A stretch of DNA of 10,570 nucleotides from Acetobacteraceae bacterium (GTDB lineage: Bacteria; Pseudomonadota; Alphaproteobacteria; Acetobacterales; Acetobacteraceae), in the NCBI GenBank assembly GCA_030044345.1, contig JASHVY010000157.1:1-10570 (forward strand), in the 5' to 3' direction. Below the pieces are notes generated by a model. That model saw only the letters and a list, made by a program, of their open reading frames with translations, did not search any database and had not been told where the DNA came from. The position numbers were made by a program, and so were the translations under genes. This document shows, in pieces, positions 1-5,405 of the stretch (within the stretch, counting starts at the first letter, position 1; each line of letters starts with the position of its first letter).

Positions 1-14
1 GGGCTTTTTTCTTT
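1..14 (+). terminator. Possible right half of an intrinsic terminator cut by the window edge
   Basis: The window opens with GGGC followed by six T, a C and three T. This is how the descending arm and U-tract of a plus-strand intrinsic terminator look. The ascending arm would lie outside the window, so the hairpin cannot be seen. If real, it would end a gene lying to the left and facing the microprotein gene that ends at position 15. Confidence 0.3.
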
Positions 15-86
15 CTATACGCCGAGCTTGTGGAACCACGAGCCGATCGCGATGAACACGATCAGCCCGATGATCAGGTAGGCCAT
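15..86 (-). CDS. 23-residue single-span membrane microprotein
   Basis: A minus-strand reading frame of 23 codons runs from ATG (86-84) to TAG (17-15). An AAGGAGGAGG ribosome binding site (minus strand, about 99-90) ends a few bases before the ATG, which is the main reason to believe it is translated. The peptide starts MAYLIIGLIVF. Residues 3-15 are almost all Leu, Ile, Val, Phe, Ala and Gly, followed by a polar, aromatic and basic tail SWFHKLGV. That suggests one membrane helix, with the positive His-Lys end probably cytoplasmic. I do not recognise a family. Size and shape resemble the small accessory subunits of membrane complexes (CydX- or KdpF-like), but the sequence does not identify it as either. 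No larger partner gene is visible next to it. The gene to its left lies outside the window. Confidence 0.6.
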   Translation of the reverse strand: MAYLIIGLIVFIAIGSWFHKLGV

Positions 87-129
87 TTCCTCCTCCTTAT
101 TGTCCGCCTTTTCGTTTTGTTGGTGTCTT

Positions 130-151
130 GCCGGCGGGGCGGACCGCCGGC
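130..151 (-). other. 8-bp GC-rich hairpin between tRNA-Asn and the microprotein
   Basis: Positions 130-137 (GCCGGCGG) and 144-151 (CCGCCGGC) are perfect complements around a 6-nt loop. On the minus strand it lies downstream of tRNA-Asn and upstream of the microprotein. It could end the tRNA transcript, although no U-tract follows, or be the leader hairpin of the microprotein mRNA. A second 7-bp pairing, 102-108 (GTCCGCC) with 138-144 (GGCGGAC), uses the loop of this hairpin, so the two overlap at one base of the stem and compete sterically. Confidence 0.5.
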
Positions 152-161
152 GACGAAACGG

Positions 162-167
162 ATTCTA
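162..167 (-). promoter_or_regulatory. Candidate -10 box for the microprotein gene
   Basis: The minus strand reads TAGAAT, one mismatch from the sigma70 consensus. It would start transcription near 155 and give a leader of about 70 nt before the ATG at 86. The expected -35 position (about 17 bases upstream) reads AGAACA, a poor match, so the assignment rests mainly on the -10 box. Confidence 0.35.
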
Positions 168-227
168 TCACGGAGCAAAAGGATTGTTCTCTTTTGAAGA
201 GTGAAGCGCCTGGCGCGCTGGCGCCGT

Positions 228-303
228 TGGCTCCCGGAGTAGGACTCGAACCTACGACCCAGCGGTTAACAGCCGCTTGCTCTACCAACTGAGCTATCCG
301 GGA
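228..303 (-). tRNA. tRNA-Asn (anticodon GTT)
   Basis: Read on the minus strand, a 76-nt cloverleaf starts TCCCGGA and ends with the complementary TCCGGGA, discriminator G and an encoded CCA (230-228). The D-arm shows AGCTCAGTTGGTAGAGC, the T-arm shows GGTTCGAGTCC, and the anticodon at tRNA positions 34-36 is GTT (complement of AAC at 268-270). The TCC...GGA-G-CCA ends are those of bacterial asparagine tRNAs. It delivers Asn at AAC/AAU codons. It has its own promoter and lies after pgpA on the same strand. Confidence 0.96.
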
Positions 304-318
304 ACCGGTGCGTCCAGG

Positions 319-347
319 GATATAGCCAAGCCCCGGCGCGCCGGCAA
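319..347 (-). promoter_or_regulatory. Promoter of tRNA-Asn
   Basis: On the minus strand a -35 box TTGCCG (347-342) and a -10 box TATATC (324-319) are separated by exactly 17 bases. The start would fall near 311, about 8 nt before the tRNA 5' end at 303. The promoter sits in the 54-base gap between the pgpA stop codon and the tRNA, so the tRNA need not depend on pgpA transcription. The serC promoter in this window has a very similar pair of boxes. Confidence 0.65.
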
Positions 348-357
348 TCGGCCCGGC

Positions 358-846
358 TCAAAACCAGGCAGCGGCGGGAAACACGAGCCGGACGGCCAGC
401 AGCAAAAGGGCGGCAACGGCCCCGGCGAGCATGTCGTCCGCCATGACGCCCGCGGCTCCGGGCAGGCGCTCCGCCCAGCGGATGGGGCCCGGCTTCAGGA
501 TGTCGAAGACCCGAAAGAGGACGAATCCTGCGATCAGAGCGGGCGGGCCAGCCCGAACGGCAGCCAGCAATGCGATCCACTGCCCGGCAATCTCGTCGAT
601 CACCACCCAGCCGGGGTCATCCGTCACACCCAGCCTGTTGATCGCCCAGAAGCCACTCAGGAGTGCCAGACCCACGCCGAGCGGGAGCAGGGTGGGCGAA
701 ATCGCGAGCAGACCCGCCGCGACGAGCGTGGCCGCGGCGGATGCGACAGTGCCCGCGGCCCGAGGCGCCAGCCCGCAGCCGAACCCACCGGCCAGCATGC
801 GGGCAAGCCTCTCGGAGGCTCGCGGGGAACGCGTCGCGTGTGACAA
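358..846 (-). CDS. pgpA: Phosphatidylglycerophosphatase A (PgpA)
   Basis: It removes the phosphate from phosphatidylglycerol phosphate at the inner membrane, the last step to phosphatidylglycerol. The 162-residue protein shows the PgpA family signature in order: a GFGCGLAPRAAGT stretch (21-33), TDDPGW (76-80) with VIDE (82-85), FRVFDILKPGPI (111-122) and GVMADD (133-138). Hydrophobic spans lie near 36-70, 90-112 and 139-160. Length is close to the roughly 160-170 residues usual for the family. The start chosen is TTG at 846-844. It gives the short N-terminal extension normally found before the GFG motif but has no good ribosome binding site. An in-frame ATG at 798-796 (MLAGGFG) would leave only four residues before that motif. 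No PgpB or other phospholipid genes are adjacent. The family assignment is firm, the start is not. Confidence 0.93.
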   Translation of the reverse strand: MSHATRSPRASERLARMLAGGFGCGLAPRAAGTVASAAATLVAAGLLAISPTLLPLGVGLALLSGFWAINRLGVTDDPGWVVIDEIAGQWIALLAAVRAGPPALIAGFVLFRVFDILKPGPIRWAERLPGAAGVMADDMLAGAVAALLLLAVRLVFPAAAWF

Positions 847-906
847 GGGCCATCCGGAGGAGATGCGCCCTCGGCCTATATCCGGTTCCCGACCCGAAGG
901 CGAGCA

Positions 907-925
907 TCAGGGCTCCAAGCCCTGA
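907..925. repeat. 8-bp perfect hairpin TCAGGGCT-CCA-AGCCCTGA
   Basis: Arms 907-914 and 918-925 are perfect complements with a 3-nt loop. On the plus strand CCCTTTTCTTT follows, so it could act as a plus-strand terminator, but no plus-strand gene lies upstream in this gap. The core (AGGGC...GCCCTGA followed by CCC) resembles the second palindrome of the repeat cluster at 9925-9987, so it may be a relative of that dispersed element. Confidence 0.5.
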
Positions 926-1034
926 CCCTTTTCTTTGGCGGCTGCCGAGGAACGATCCCTCCGTCGTGTCGCCGATGTAACCGGACGCTCCCGCCTACGA
1001 ATGGATAGGTGTGATTTCATCCGAACACTGTTCC

Positions 1035-1072
1035 TCCCTCGCGCGGAGGTGGTCCAGGGTGGACGCGAGGGA
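1035..1072. repeat. 9-bp inverted repeat in the operon leader region
   Basis: TCCCTCGCG (1035-1043) and CGCGAGGGA (1064-1072) are perfect complements around a 20-nt loop, which itself can form a small TCCA/TGGA stem (1053-1063). A competing short stem, CCTCC (1033-1037) with GGAGG (1045-1049), overlaps the first arm, so the two cannot form together. It could be an operator palindrome or an RNA switch element. The sequence alone does not decide. Confidence 0.4.
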
Positions 1073-1078
1073 TGCGTT

Positions 1079-1097
1079 TGGCGTCTGGCGTCTGGCG
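1079..1097. repeat. Tandem heptamer TGGCGTC, 2.7 copies
   Basis: TGGCGTC occurs twice back to back and continues as TGGCG. It lies just downstream of the 9-bp inverted repeat. It may be simple slippage or spaced protein-binding half sites. Confidence 0.5.
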
Positions 1098-1127
1098 CAT
1101 GCAATTGATCGAGAAAATAAATCCGAA

Positions 1128-1182
1128 GCGTGATGATTTCGGATCATCGCGCTCTCGTGGCGAAGGAATCGGGGATCGAGAG
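1128..1182 (+). promoter_or_regulatory. Two adjoining leader hairpins before the binding-protein gene
   Basis: The first hairpin pairs 1128-1137 with 1143-1152 (10 pairs, one of them G-U) around a 5-nt TTCGG loop. The second pairs CTCTCG (1152-1157) with CGAGAG (1177-1182) around a 19-nt loop and ends two bases before the ATG at 1185. It would therefore bury GAGAGG and the start region. No U-tract follows the first hairpin, so a terminator is unlikely. Control of translation initiation is the simpler reading, but it is inference from pairing alone. Confidence 0.4.
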
Positions 1183-1184
1183 GC

Positions 1185-1913
1185 ATGAATATCGAGCGTC
1201 GTCACTTGCTGCAGGGCCTCGCCGCGCTTCCGCTCGTTGCTTCTGCCGGCACCGCCCACGCGGCGACGAATGATCTCGTTCTGACGTGCGACACCGCACT
1301 TGGCCCGGCCATGATGGCCGCGGCAAAGCAATTTCTCCAGACAGCGCACATCCGGGTGCACGTCTTTCCAACCGGGCCCGGCCTCATTCTTCCCCAGCTC
1401 GCGCATCACATCCAGAATGATATCGCCTGCACACAACAAGCCGCCATGCGCGCGGCTGTCGCCACAGGCCTCGTCACGGCCGGAGAGCCGCGGGGTGCCT
1501 GGCGGAATCGCCTGGTGGTCGCCGCCCGTCCCGGCGCGGGGACAGCCGCGGCAACGCAGCGCATCGCCGTCAGCGATCCCACACCGGGCTCGGACATGGA
1601 TGGCCCTGCCATCCTCCGCAGGCTCGGGTTGAACCCGGCCACGGTCCTCGGCGTGATCGACACGGACGAGGTTGCTTTCCTGCTCGCACGCGGCGAAGCC
1701 GATTCCGGGCTGCTCCATATGACGGATATCCACGCCACACGCGGGCTGGAAATTTTGCTAGCCGTGCCCGACGACGCGGCCCCGCCCATCATCTACACCA
1801 TCGCCGTGACGAAGCGCGTGAAGCATCGGGACGCGCCCGCATTCGTCGAATTCTTGACAAGCGCGGAGGGCGGCAAGGTTCTATCGGAACAAGGCCTGGA
1901 GATCGTCTCGTGA
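1185..1913 (+). CDS. Exported ModA-like solute-binding protein, orphan of its transporter
   Basis: The 242-residue product begins with a Tat-type signal peptide: Arg-Arg at 5-6, a hydrophobic core LLQGLAALPLVASA, and a likely cleavage after AHA at residue 26. The mature part has the periplasmic binding protein type II layout seen in molybdate-binding ModA relatives: an LTCDTALGPAMMAAAKQF start, a central hinge near residues 108-113 (LVVAAR), and a late IIYTIAVTK strand followed by a terminal FVEFLTSAEGGKVL helix pair. The usual ModA oxyanion-site serines and the PADLFISAD-like segment are not evident. The matching places read PTGPGL and NDIACTQQ, so the ligand may not be molybdate. No permease or ATPase gene is next to it. 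It instead overlaps the cytochrome b gene by 4 nt (GTGA) and leads a six-gene operon with a molybdoenzyme. It may supply or sense an oxyanion or serve as a periplasmic accessory of the oxidoreductase. The fold call is fairly sure, the ligand unknown. Confidence 0.75.
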   Translation: MNIERRHLLQGLAALPLVASAGTAHAATNDLVLTCDTALGPAMMAAAKQFLQTAHIRVHVFPTGPGLILPQLAHHIQNDIACTQQAAMRAAVATGLVTAGEPRGAWRNRLVVAARPGAGTAAATQRIAVSDPTPGSDMDGPAILRRLGLNPATVLGVIDTDEVAFLLARGEADSGLLHMTDIHATRGLEILLAVPDDAAPPIIYTIAVTKRVKHRDAPAFVEFLTSAEGGKVLSEQGLEIVS

Positions 1914-2602
1914 GCGCGGGCGGGGTCCAGAAACATGCGCTCGTCGTGCGCATTGCGCATTGGCTCCAGGCGCTCGCGATCCTGATCATGATCGGCAGCG
2001 GCTGGCGCATCTACAATGCGAGCCCGATCTTCCCGTTCCGCTTCCCGGTATGGGCCACACTTGGCGGCGATGTGCAGACATCGCTCGCCTGGCATGGCGA
2101 TCCTGGCGTCGCGACCGCGATTGCCTGGCATTTCGCAGGCATGTGGCTGCTGCTGTCGAGCTTCCTGCTGTTCGTGCTTTGGGGTCTCTTTTCCGGCCAT
2201 TTCCGGCGTGATTTCCTGCCGCTTTCGCCCCGCAGCCTCTGGCGGGATTTTATTTCGGCGCTTCACTTCCGCCTTGATCATCGGCTGGGCGAATACAATG
2301 CCGTGCAGAAGCTTTTCTATTGGTGCGTCATCGCCGGAATCCTGGTGATGCTCATCTCCGGCCTCGCGATCTGGAAGCCGGTGCAGACCTATCCGCTGGA
2401 ATTGCTGTTCGGCGGCTTTCAGGGGGCACGGCTCGTGCATTTTCTGGTGATGTCGGGGATCGTGCTGTTCCTGGTGGTGCATCTCACCCTGGTCGCCCTG
2501 GTCCCCAGCACACTCGTCGCCATGATCGTCGGCCGCTTCGGGCCGCGCGAGTCCAAGCCAATGCCGGGCCCCGCCCTGCGCGAAATCGGGGAGGGGTCTT
2601 GA
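1910..2602 (+). CDS. Cytochrome b561-type membrane cytochrome b
   Basis: The 230-residue integral membrane protein has four main hydrophobic spans, near residues 15-33, 70-95, 135-155 and 175-205. Candidate heme ligands fall where the prokaryotic b561 and Ni/Fe-hydrogenase cytochrome b family has them: His17 (RIAHW) in span 1, His74 (IAWHF) in span 2, and His177 and His191 in span 4. Such proteins carry two b hemes and pass electrons between the quinone pool and a periplasmic partner. The partner here is probably the molybdopterin oxidoreductase whose ATG (2602) shares one base with this stop codon. The start is GTG at 1910, overlapping the preceding stop as GTGA. The well-known MsrP partner MsrQ belongs to another heme protein family, so this pair is not a plain MsrPQ system. 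The direction of electron flow cannot be read from sequence. Confidence 0.87.
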   Translation: MSAGGVQKHALVVRIAHWLQALAILIMIGSGWRIYNASPIFPFRFPVWATLGGDVQTSLAWHGDPGVATAIAWHFAGMWLLLSSFLLFVLWGLFSGHFRRDFLPLSPRSLWRDFISALHFRLDHRLGEYNAVQKLFYWCVIAGILVMLISGLAIWKPVQTYPLELLFGGFQGARLVHFLVMSGIVLFLVVHLTLVALVPSTLVAMIVGRFGPRESKPMPGPALREIGEGS

Positions 2603-3303
2603 TGCTTATCCGGAGAAATCTGGTGGAGCGTGGCTTCTCCCTCGGCGCGCTCACCCTGCTCACCGGCTGCGACATCAGCGACAACAACGCGGTGCAATCT
2701 CTGCTCGCGCGATTCTCGCGGTGGAATGATCGTGTGCAGGAGGCGCTCTTCAGCGACCGACGCCTCGCCCCGACATTTCCGGAATCGATGGCGGTGAAGA
2801 ATTTCCGCTACAATGCGTGGTACGGTCCGAACTTGGCGCCCCGGCTTCAAGCCGCGGATTTCCGGCTGCTGCTTTCGGGCAAGATTGCCAACAAGAAGCC
2901 CTGGACAGTGGAAGAGCTCTATGCCCTGCCGCAAGTGACACAGATCACGCGTCATGTCTGTGTCGAAGGCTGGAGCATGATCGGCAAATGGACCGGCACG
3001 CCCTTCCGAACATTCCTTGAGCGCGTCGGCGCCGACACCACGGCGCGCTATGTCGGGTTCGAATGCGCGGATGGCTATTACGAAGGCATCGATATGCCGA
3101 CGGCCCTGCATCCGCAAACGCTCATGGCATTCAAGCTCTCCGATGATATCCTCCCCTATGAGCACGGATTTCCCTTCAAGCTGCGGATCCCGACGAAGCT
3201 CGGTTTCAAGAATCCGAAATTCATCACCACCATCTACGTGACCGACCAAAGGCCGCGCGGCTTCTGGACGGACCGGGGCTATAACTGGTTCAGCGGGAGC
3301 TGA
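2602..3303 (+). CDS. Exported molybdopterin-dependent oxidoreductase, sulfite oxidase/MsrP fold
   Basis: The 233-residue protein has an N-terminus with Arg-Arg at 4-5, a hydrophobic stretch and a lipobox-like LLTGC with Cys23. It may be a Tat-exported, lipid-anchored protein. The catalytic domain shows RHVCVEGW (118-124), where Cys120 is the expected thiolate ligand of the molybdenum, then the GFECADGYYEGID segment (152-164), LPYEHGFPFKLRIP (184-197) and a terminal GFWTDRGYNWFSG. These are features of the YedY/MsrP branch of the sulfite oxidase superfamily. The protein lacks the C-terminal dimerisation domain of true sulfite oxidases and is short for MsrP. It should act in the periplasm and exchange electrons with the cytochrome b encoded immediately upstream. 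The substrate is unknown: methionine sulfoxide, sulfite or another oxo compound are options. The frame stays open upstream to 2320, but the ATG at 2602, coupled to the previous stop and preceded by GGGGAGGGG, is the sensible start. Confidence 0.88.
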   Translation: MLIRRNLVERGFSLGALTLLTGCDISDNNAVQSLLARFSRWNDRVQEALFSDRRLAPTFPESMAVKNFRYNAWYGPNLAPRLQAADFRLLLSGKIANKKPWTVEELYALPQVTQITRHVCVEGWSMIGKWTGTPFRTFLERVGADTTARYVGFECADGYYEGIDMPTALHPQTLMAFKLSDDILPYEHGFPFKLRIPTKLGFKNPKFITTIYVTDQRPRGFWTDRGYNWFSGS

Positions 3304-3309
3304 CGATCG

Positions 3310-4059
3310 ATGGCGGGCGCGGAAGGTTCCTGTGCCGTCGGCGTGATGGCCAAGACACCCCAACCCGGCCGATCCAAGACCCGCCTTTGTCCACCGCTTC
3401 TGCCCGAGCAGGCGGCGGCACTGAGTGCCGCCTTCCTGCGCGACACCACCAGCAATGTTCTCGCGGCCGCGCGTTCGATGCCCATCGCGGCCTATGCAGC
3501 CTATGCCCCGCGCGGAACGGAAGCACTGCTTCGGGCCCATCTCGCCGAGGGGACGGAATTGCTGCTGGCGGATGGCAGCCCGCCCATGCCGGACGGCGTC
3601 GAGGGTTTGGGCCGTTGTCTCCTGCATGCGATCCAGGGAATGCTCGCGCACGGCCATGCGGCAGCCTGCGTGCTAAGCGCCGACATCCCCACGCTTCCCA
3701 CGCGGCTTCTTGTCGAAGCGGCCAGCATCCTGCTTGCAGAGGGCGAGCACGCCGTGCTGGGGCCGGCAGAGGATGGCGGCTATTACCTGCTCGGCCTCAA
3801 GCAGGCGCACGCCTCGTTCTTCGCGGACATTGCCTGGAGCACGGAAAGCGTCGCGGAGGCGACACGCGCACGCGCGCGGCGCGCCGGTGTCCCGCTGATC
3901 GAGATCGATCCGTGGTACGATGTCGATGACGTGTCGTCGCTTGGGGCTCTGCTCGCCGAACAATCGGGTTATGCCGCGCCAGTGACAAATGCTGCGCTCG
4001 ATCGTCTTGGCCTGAGGGAAAGCCTGGCGGACGTGATCCTGCCGAGCGCTGCCGAATGA
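3310..4059 (+). CDS. DUF2064 / TIGR04282-type GT-A transferase
   Basis: The 249-residue protein has the DUF2064 signature in order: VGVMAKTPQPGRSKTRL (10-25), the nucleotide-sugar loop with a basic pair; SADIPTLP (123-130), the DxP-like strand end; GPAEDGGYYLLGL (151-163); and a late PWYDVDDVSSL (201-211). The fold is that of GT-A glycosyltransferases and related nucleotidyltransferases. The named family TIGR04282 is described as a transferase found near radical SAM genes, which fits the radical SAM gene two genes downstream. The AKTRL...LLPEQAAAL start also recalls CofC/MobA-like nucleotidyltransferases, an alternative worth keeping because a molybdoenzyme gene lies 6 nt upstream. No signal peptide or membrane span is seen, so it is cytoplasmic. 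It starts 6 nt after the previous stop with GGGAG ten bases upstream, and its TGA overlaps the next ATG as ATGA. Family sure, donor and acceptor unknown. Confidence 0.87.
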   Translation: MAGAEGSCAVGVMAKTPQPGRSKTRLCPPLLPEQAAALSAAFLRDTTSNVLAAARSMPIAAYAAYAPRGTEALLRAHLAEGTELLLADGSPPMPDGVEGLGRCLLHAIQGMLAHGHAAACVLSADIPTLPTRLLVEAASILLAEGEHAVLGPAEDGGYYLLGLKQAHASFFADIAWSTESVAEATRARARRAGVPLIEIDPWYDVDDVSSLGALLAEQSGYAAPVTNAALDRLGLRESLADVILPSAAE

Positions 4060-5405
4060 ACCGGGCTGTCCTCAGGCTCGCCGGTCTCGGCGTCCTCCTC
4101 TGCGCGCTCATGCTCGGCGCGCTGATGCTGCATGTGCCCGGATCGCATTCCGTCGGCTCGCCCCTCCGCACCAATATTTTCGTGGGCGTGCTGGCTGCCG
4201 GGGTGGCCGTCTATTTTCTCTGCGTCAAGCTGGTGCTGAGAAACAGGCTGCCCGCGCGCGCCATCTGGATCGTGCTGGGCGTGGCCGTGATCATGCGCGC
4301 GGTTCTGCTGCCGGTGCCCCCTTTCCTTTCCGGCGACGTTTTCCGCTATGTCTGGGACGGCGAAGTTCAGGCGGCCGGCATCAATCCCTATCGCTATGTC
4401 CCGGCCGATCCTGCCCTCGCTTCGCTGCGGACCCCGGCAATCTATCCCCGTATCAACCGCAAGACATACGCGCGCACCATCTATCCGCCCGCCGCGGAGC
4501 TTGTCTTCGCGATTGTCACCCGCATCTCGCGAACCATCATCGGCATGAAGATCGCAATGGTGGCATTCGAAGCCGTGGCCATTCTTTGCCTTCTTCGGTT
4601 GCTGATGATTGCCGGATTGCCGCCCGAGCGCGTGCTCATCTACGCGTGGAATCCGCTCGCGCTCTGGGCTTTCGCGGGCAATGGGCACGCCGATGCGATT
4701 GCGATCGGCCTGCTGGCTCTTGCCCTGCTTTGCCGCGCGCGACACCGCGATGGCTTTGCCGGGATGATTCTGGCTTTCGCGACACTGGTGAAATTCCTGC
4801 CCGTCGTGGTGGCGCCGGCCTTCCTGCGTGGCGGCCGGCTGTGGCGCCCGTTCCTCGCCGGCGGCATGACCATCGTGCTGCTCTATATGCTCTATAATTC
4901 CGTCGGATGGCACGTGCTCGGCTACCTGCCTGGCTATGGCGCTGAGGAGGGTCTCGATAACGGCAGCGGGTTCTGGCTGCTGGCGGGCTTTTCACAAATC
5001 TTCCCGTTATCTCGATGGGTGGTGCTGATCTATTTGCTTGCGGCCGTCGGCGGCTTCGGCTGGCTGACGTTTTGGATCGCGCGCGGCAAATTCCGGCCCA
5101 CCGGAAATGAAATTGTCACATTGTGCCGGGATTCGGCCATCCTTGCCGCCTGCGCCACGATCATTGTCAGCCCCCATTACGCTTGGTACTTCGCCTGGCT
5201 TGCCGTGCCCTGCGTCGTGGCACCGCTGCCGGCGGTGATCTGGCTCTCCGCGGCCCCCGTGCTGCTCTACCTCGATCCGTTTCAGGAACGCTTCTTCTGG
5301 CCGTCCCTTGTCTATCTGCCGGCGATTGCCCTCGCCCTGGCGAGCTTTTGGCGCCACCGACCCCTGCCCCGTGCCGCGATCGCCGCTTCGCAAGGAAGCC
5401 CATGA
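4056..5405 (+). CDS. Multi-pass GT-C glycosyltransferase, GT87/DUF2029-like
   Basis: The 449-residue protein has about ten hydrophobic spans. The first large external loop carries FLSGDVFRYVWDGEVQAAGINPY (90-112), whose Asp94 with Trp100-Asp101 is the usual GT-C acidic motif. Later come TIYPPAAEL (141-149), an AWNPLALWAFAGNGHADAIAIGLL stretch (197-220) with His211, and a KFLPV segment (246-250). This is the pattern of polyprenyl-phosphate-sugar dependent enzymes such as the alpha-mannosyltransferases of GT87. It would add a sugar to a lipid or surface acceptor on the periplasmic face, using a lipid-linked donor that the preceding transferase might help make. It overlaps both neighbours by ATGA (4056-4059 and 5402-5405), so translation of the three is probably coupled. 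The sugar and acceptor cannot be told from sequence. Confidence 0.84.
   Translation: MNRAVLRLAGLGVLLCALMLGALMLHVPGSHSVGSPLRTNIFVGVLAAGVAVYFLCVKLVLRNRLPARAIWIVLGVAVIMRAVLLPVPPFLSGDVFRYVWDGEVQAAGINPYRYVPADPALASLRTPAIYPRINRKTYARTIYPPAAELVFAIVTRISRTIIGMKIAMVAFEAVAILCLLRLLMIAGLPPERVLIYAWNPLALWAFAGNGHADAIAIGLLALALLCRARHRDGFAGMILAFATLVKFLPVVVAPAFLRGGRLWRPFLAGGMTIVLLYMLYNSVGWHVLGYLPGYGAEEGLDNGSGFWLLAGFSQIFPLSRWVVLIYLLAAVGGFGWLTFWIARGKFRPTGNEIVTLCRDSAILAACATIIVSPHYAWYFAWLAVPCVVAPLPAVIWLSAAPVLLYLDPFQERFFWPSLVYLPAIALALASFWRHRPLPRAAIAASQGSP

Larger units (their letters stand above)
847..1184. other. 338-base intergenic region with hairpins, no gene
   Basis: The starts of pgpA (leftward) and the binding-protein gene (rightward) flank this stretch, so it must hold divergent promoters and leaders. 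I see no convincing coding frame. It holds, in order, the inverted repeat at 907-925, the 9-bp inverted repeat at 1035-1072, a heptamer tandem repeat at 1079-1097, and two hairpins at 1128-1152 and 1152-1182. I found no clear -35/-10 pair for either direction. The minus strand has only an isolated GATATAG at about 882-876. Confidence 0.7.

Noticed and set aside
189..201. CTCTT-TTG-AAGAG hairpin as a terminator of tRNA-Asn
   Set aside because: A 5-bp AT-rich stem without a U-tract is too weak to call.
212..225. GGCGC-GCTG-GCGCC hairpin next to the tRNA 3' end
   Set aside because: Five pairs and no U-tract. It could help 3' processing but nothing supports a specific role.
97..288. Open minus-strand frame of 63 codons across tRNA-Asn
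   Set aside because: Most of it is tRNA sequence read as protein and it shares no coding signal with its neighbours.
1079..1097. Short tandem repeat as a CRISPR-like array
   Set aside because: The unit is 7 bases without spacers. No array with spaced repeats occurs in the window.
1105..1133. TTGATC as a -35 box for the binding-protein operon
   Set aside because: No acceptable -10 box lies 16-19 bases downstream.
2320..2601. Upstream in-frame extension of the molybdoenzyme gene inside the cytochrome b gene
   Set aside because: The extension is rich in Arg and Pro, overlaps a well-supported gene, and would bury the signal peptide. The ATG at 2602 is coupled to the preceding stop.
2419..3657. 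Long minus-strand open frame opposite the cytochrome and molybdoenzyme genes
   Set aside because: It crosses three well-supported genes and has no domain. It is a composition artefact.
3969..4913. Minus-strand open frame rich in His, Glu and Gln opposite the GT-C gene
   Set aside because: Its composition is the mirror of a hydrophobic membrane protein read backwards, not a real protein.
5123..5401. Upstream extension of the radical SAM frame inside the GT-C gene
   Set aside because: It is the shadow frame of a conserved membrane protein. The ATG at 5402 overlaps the stop as in the other junctions.
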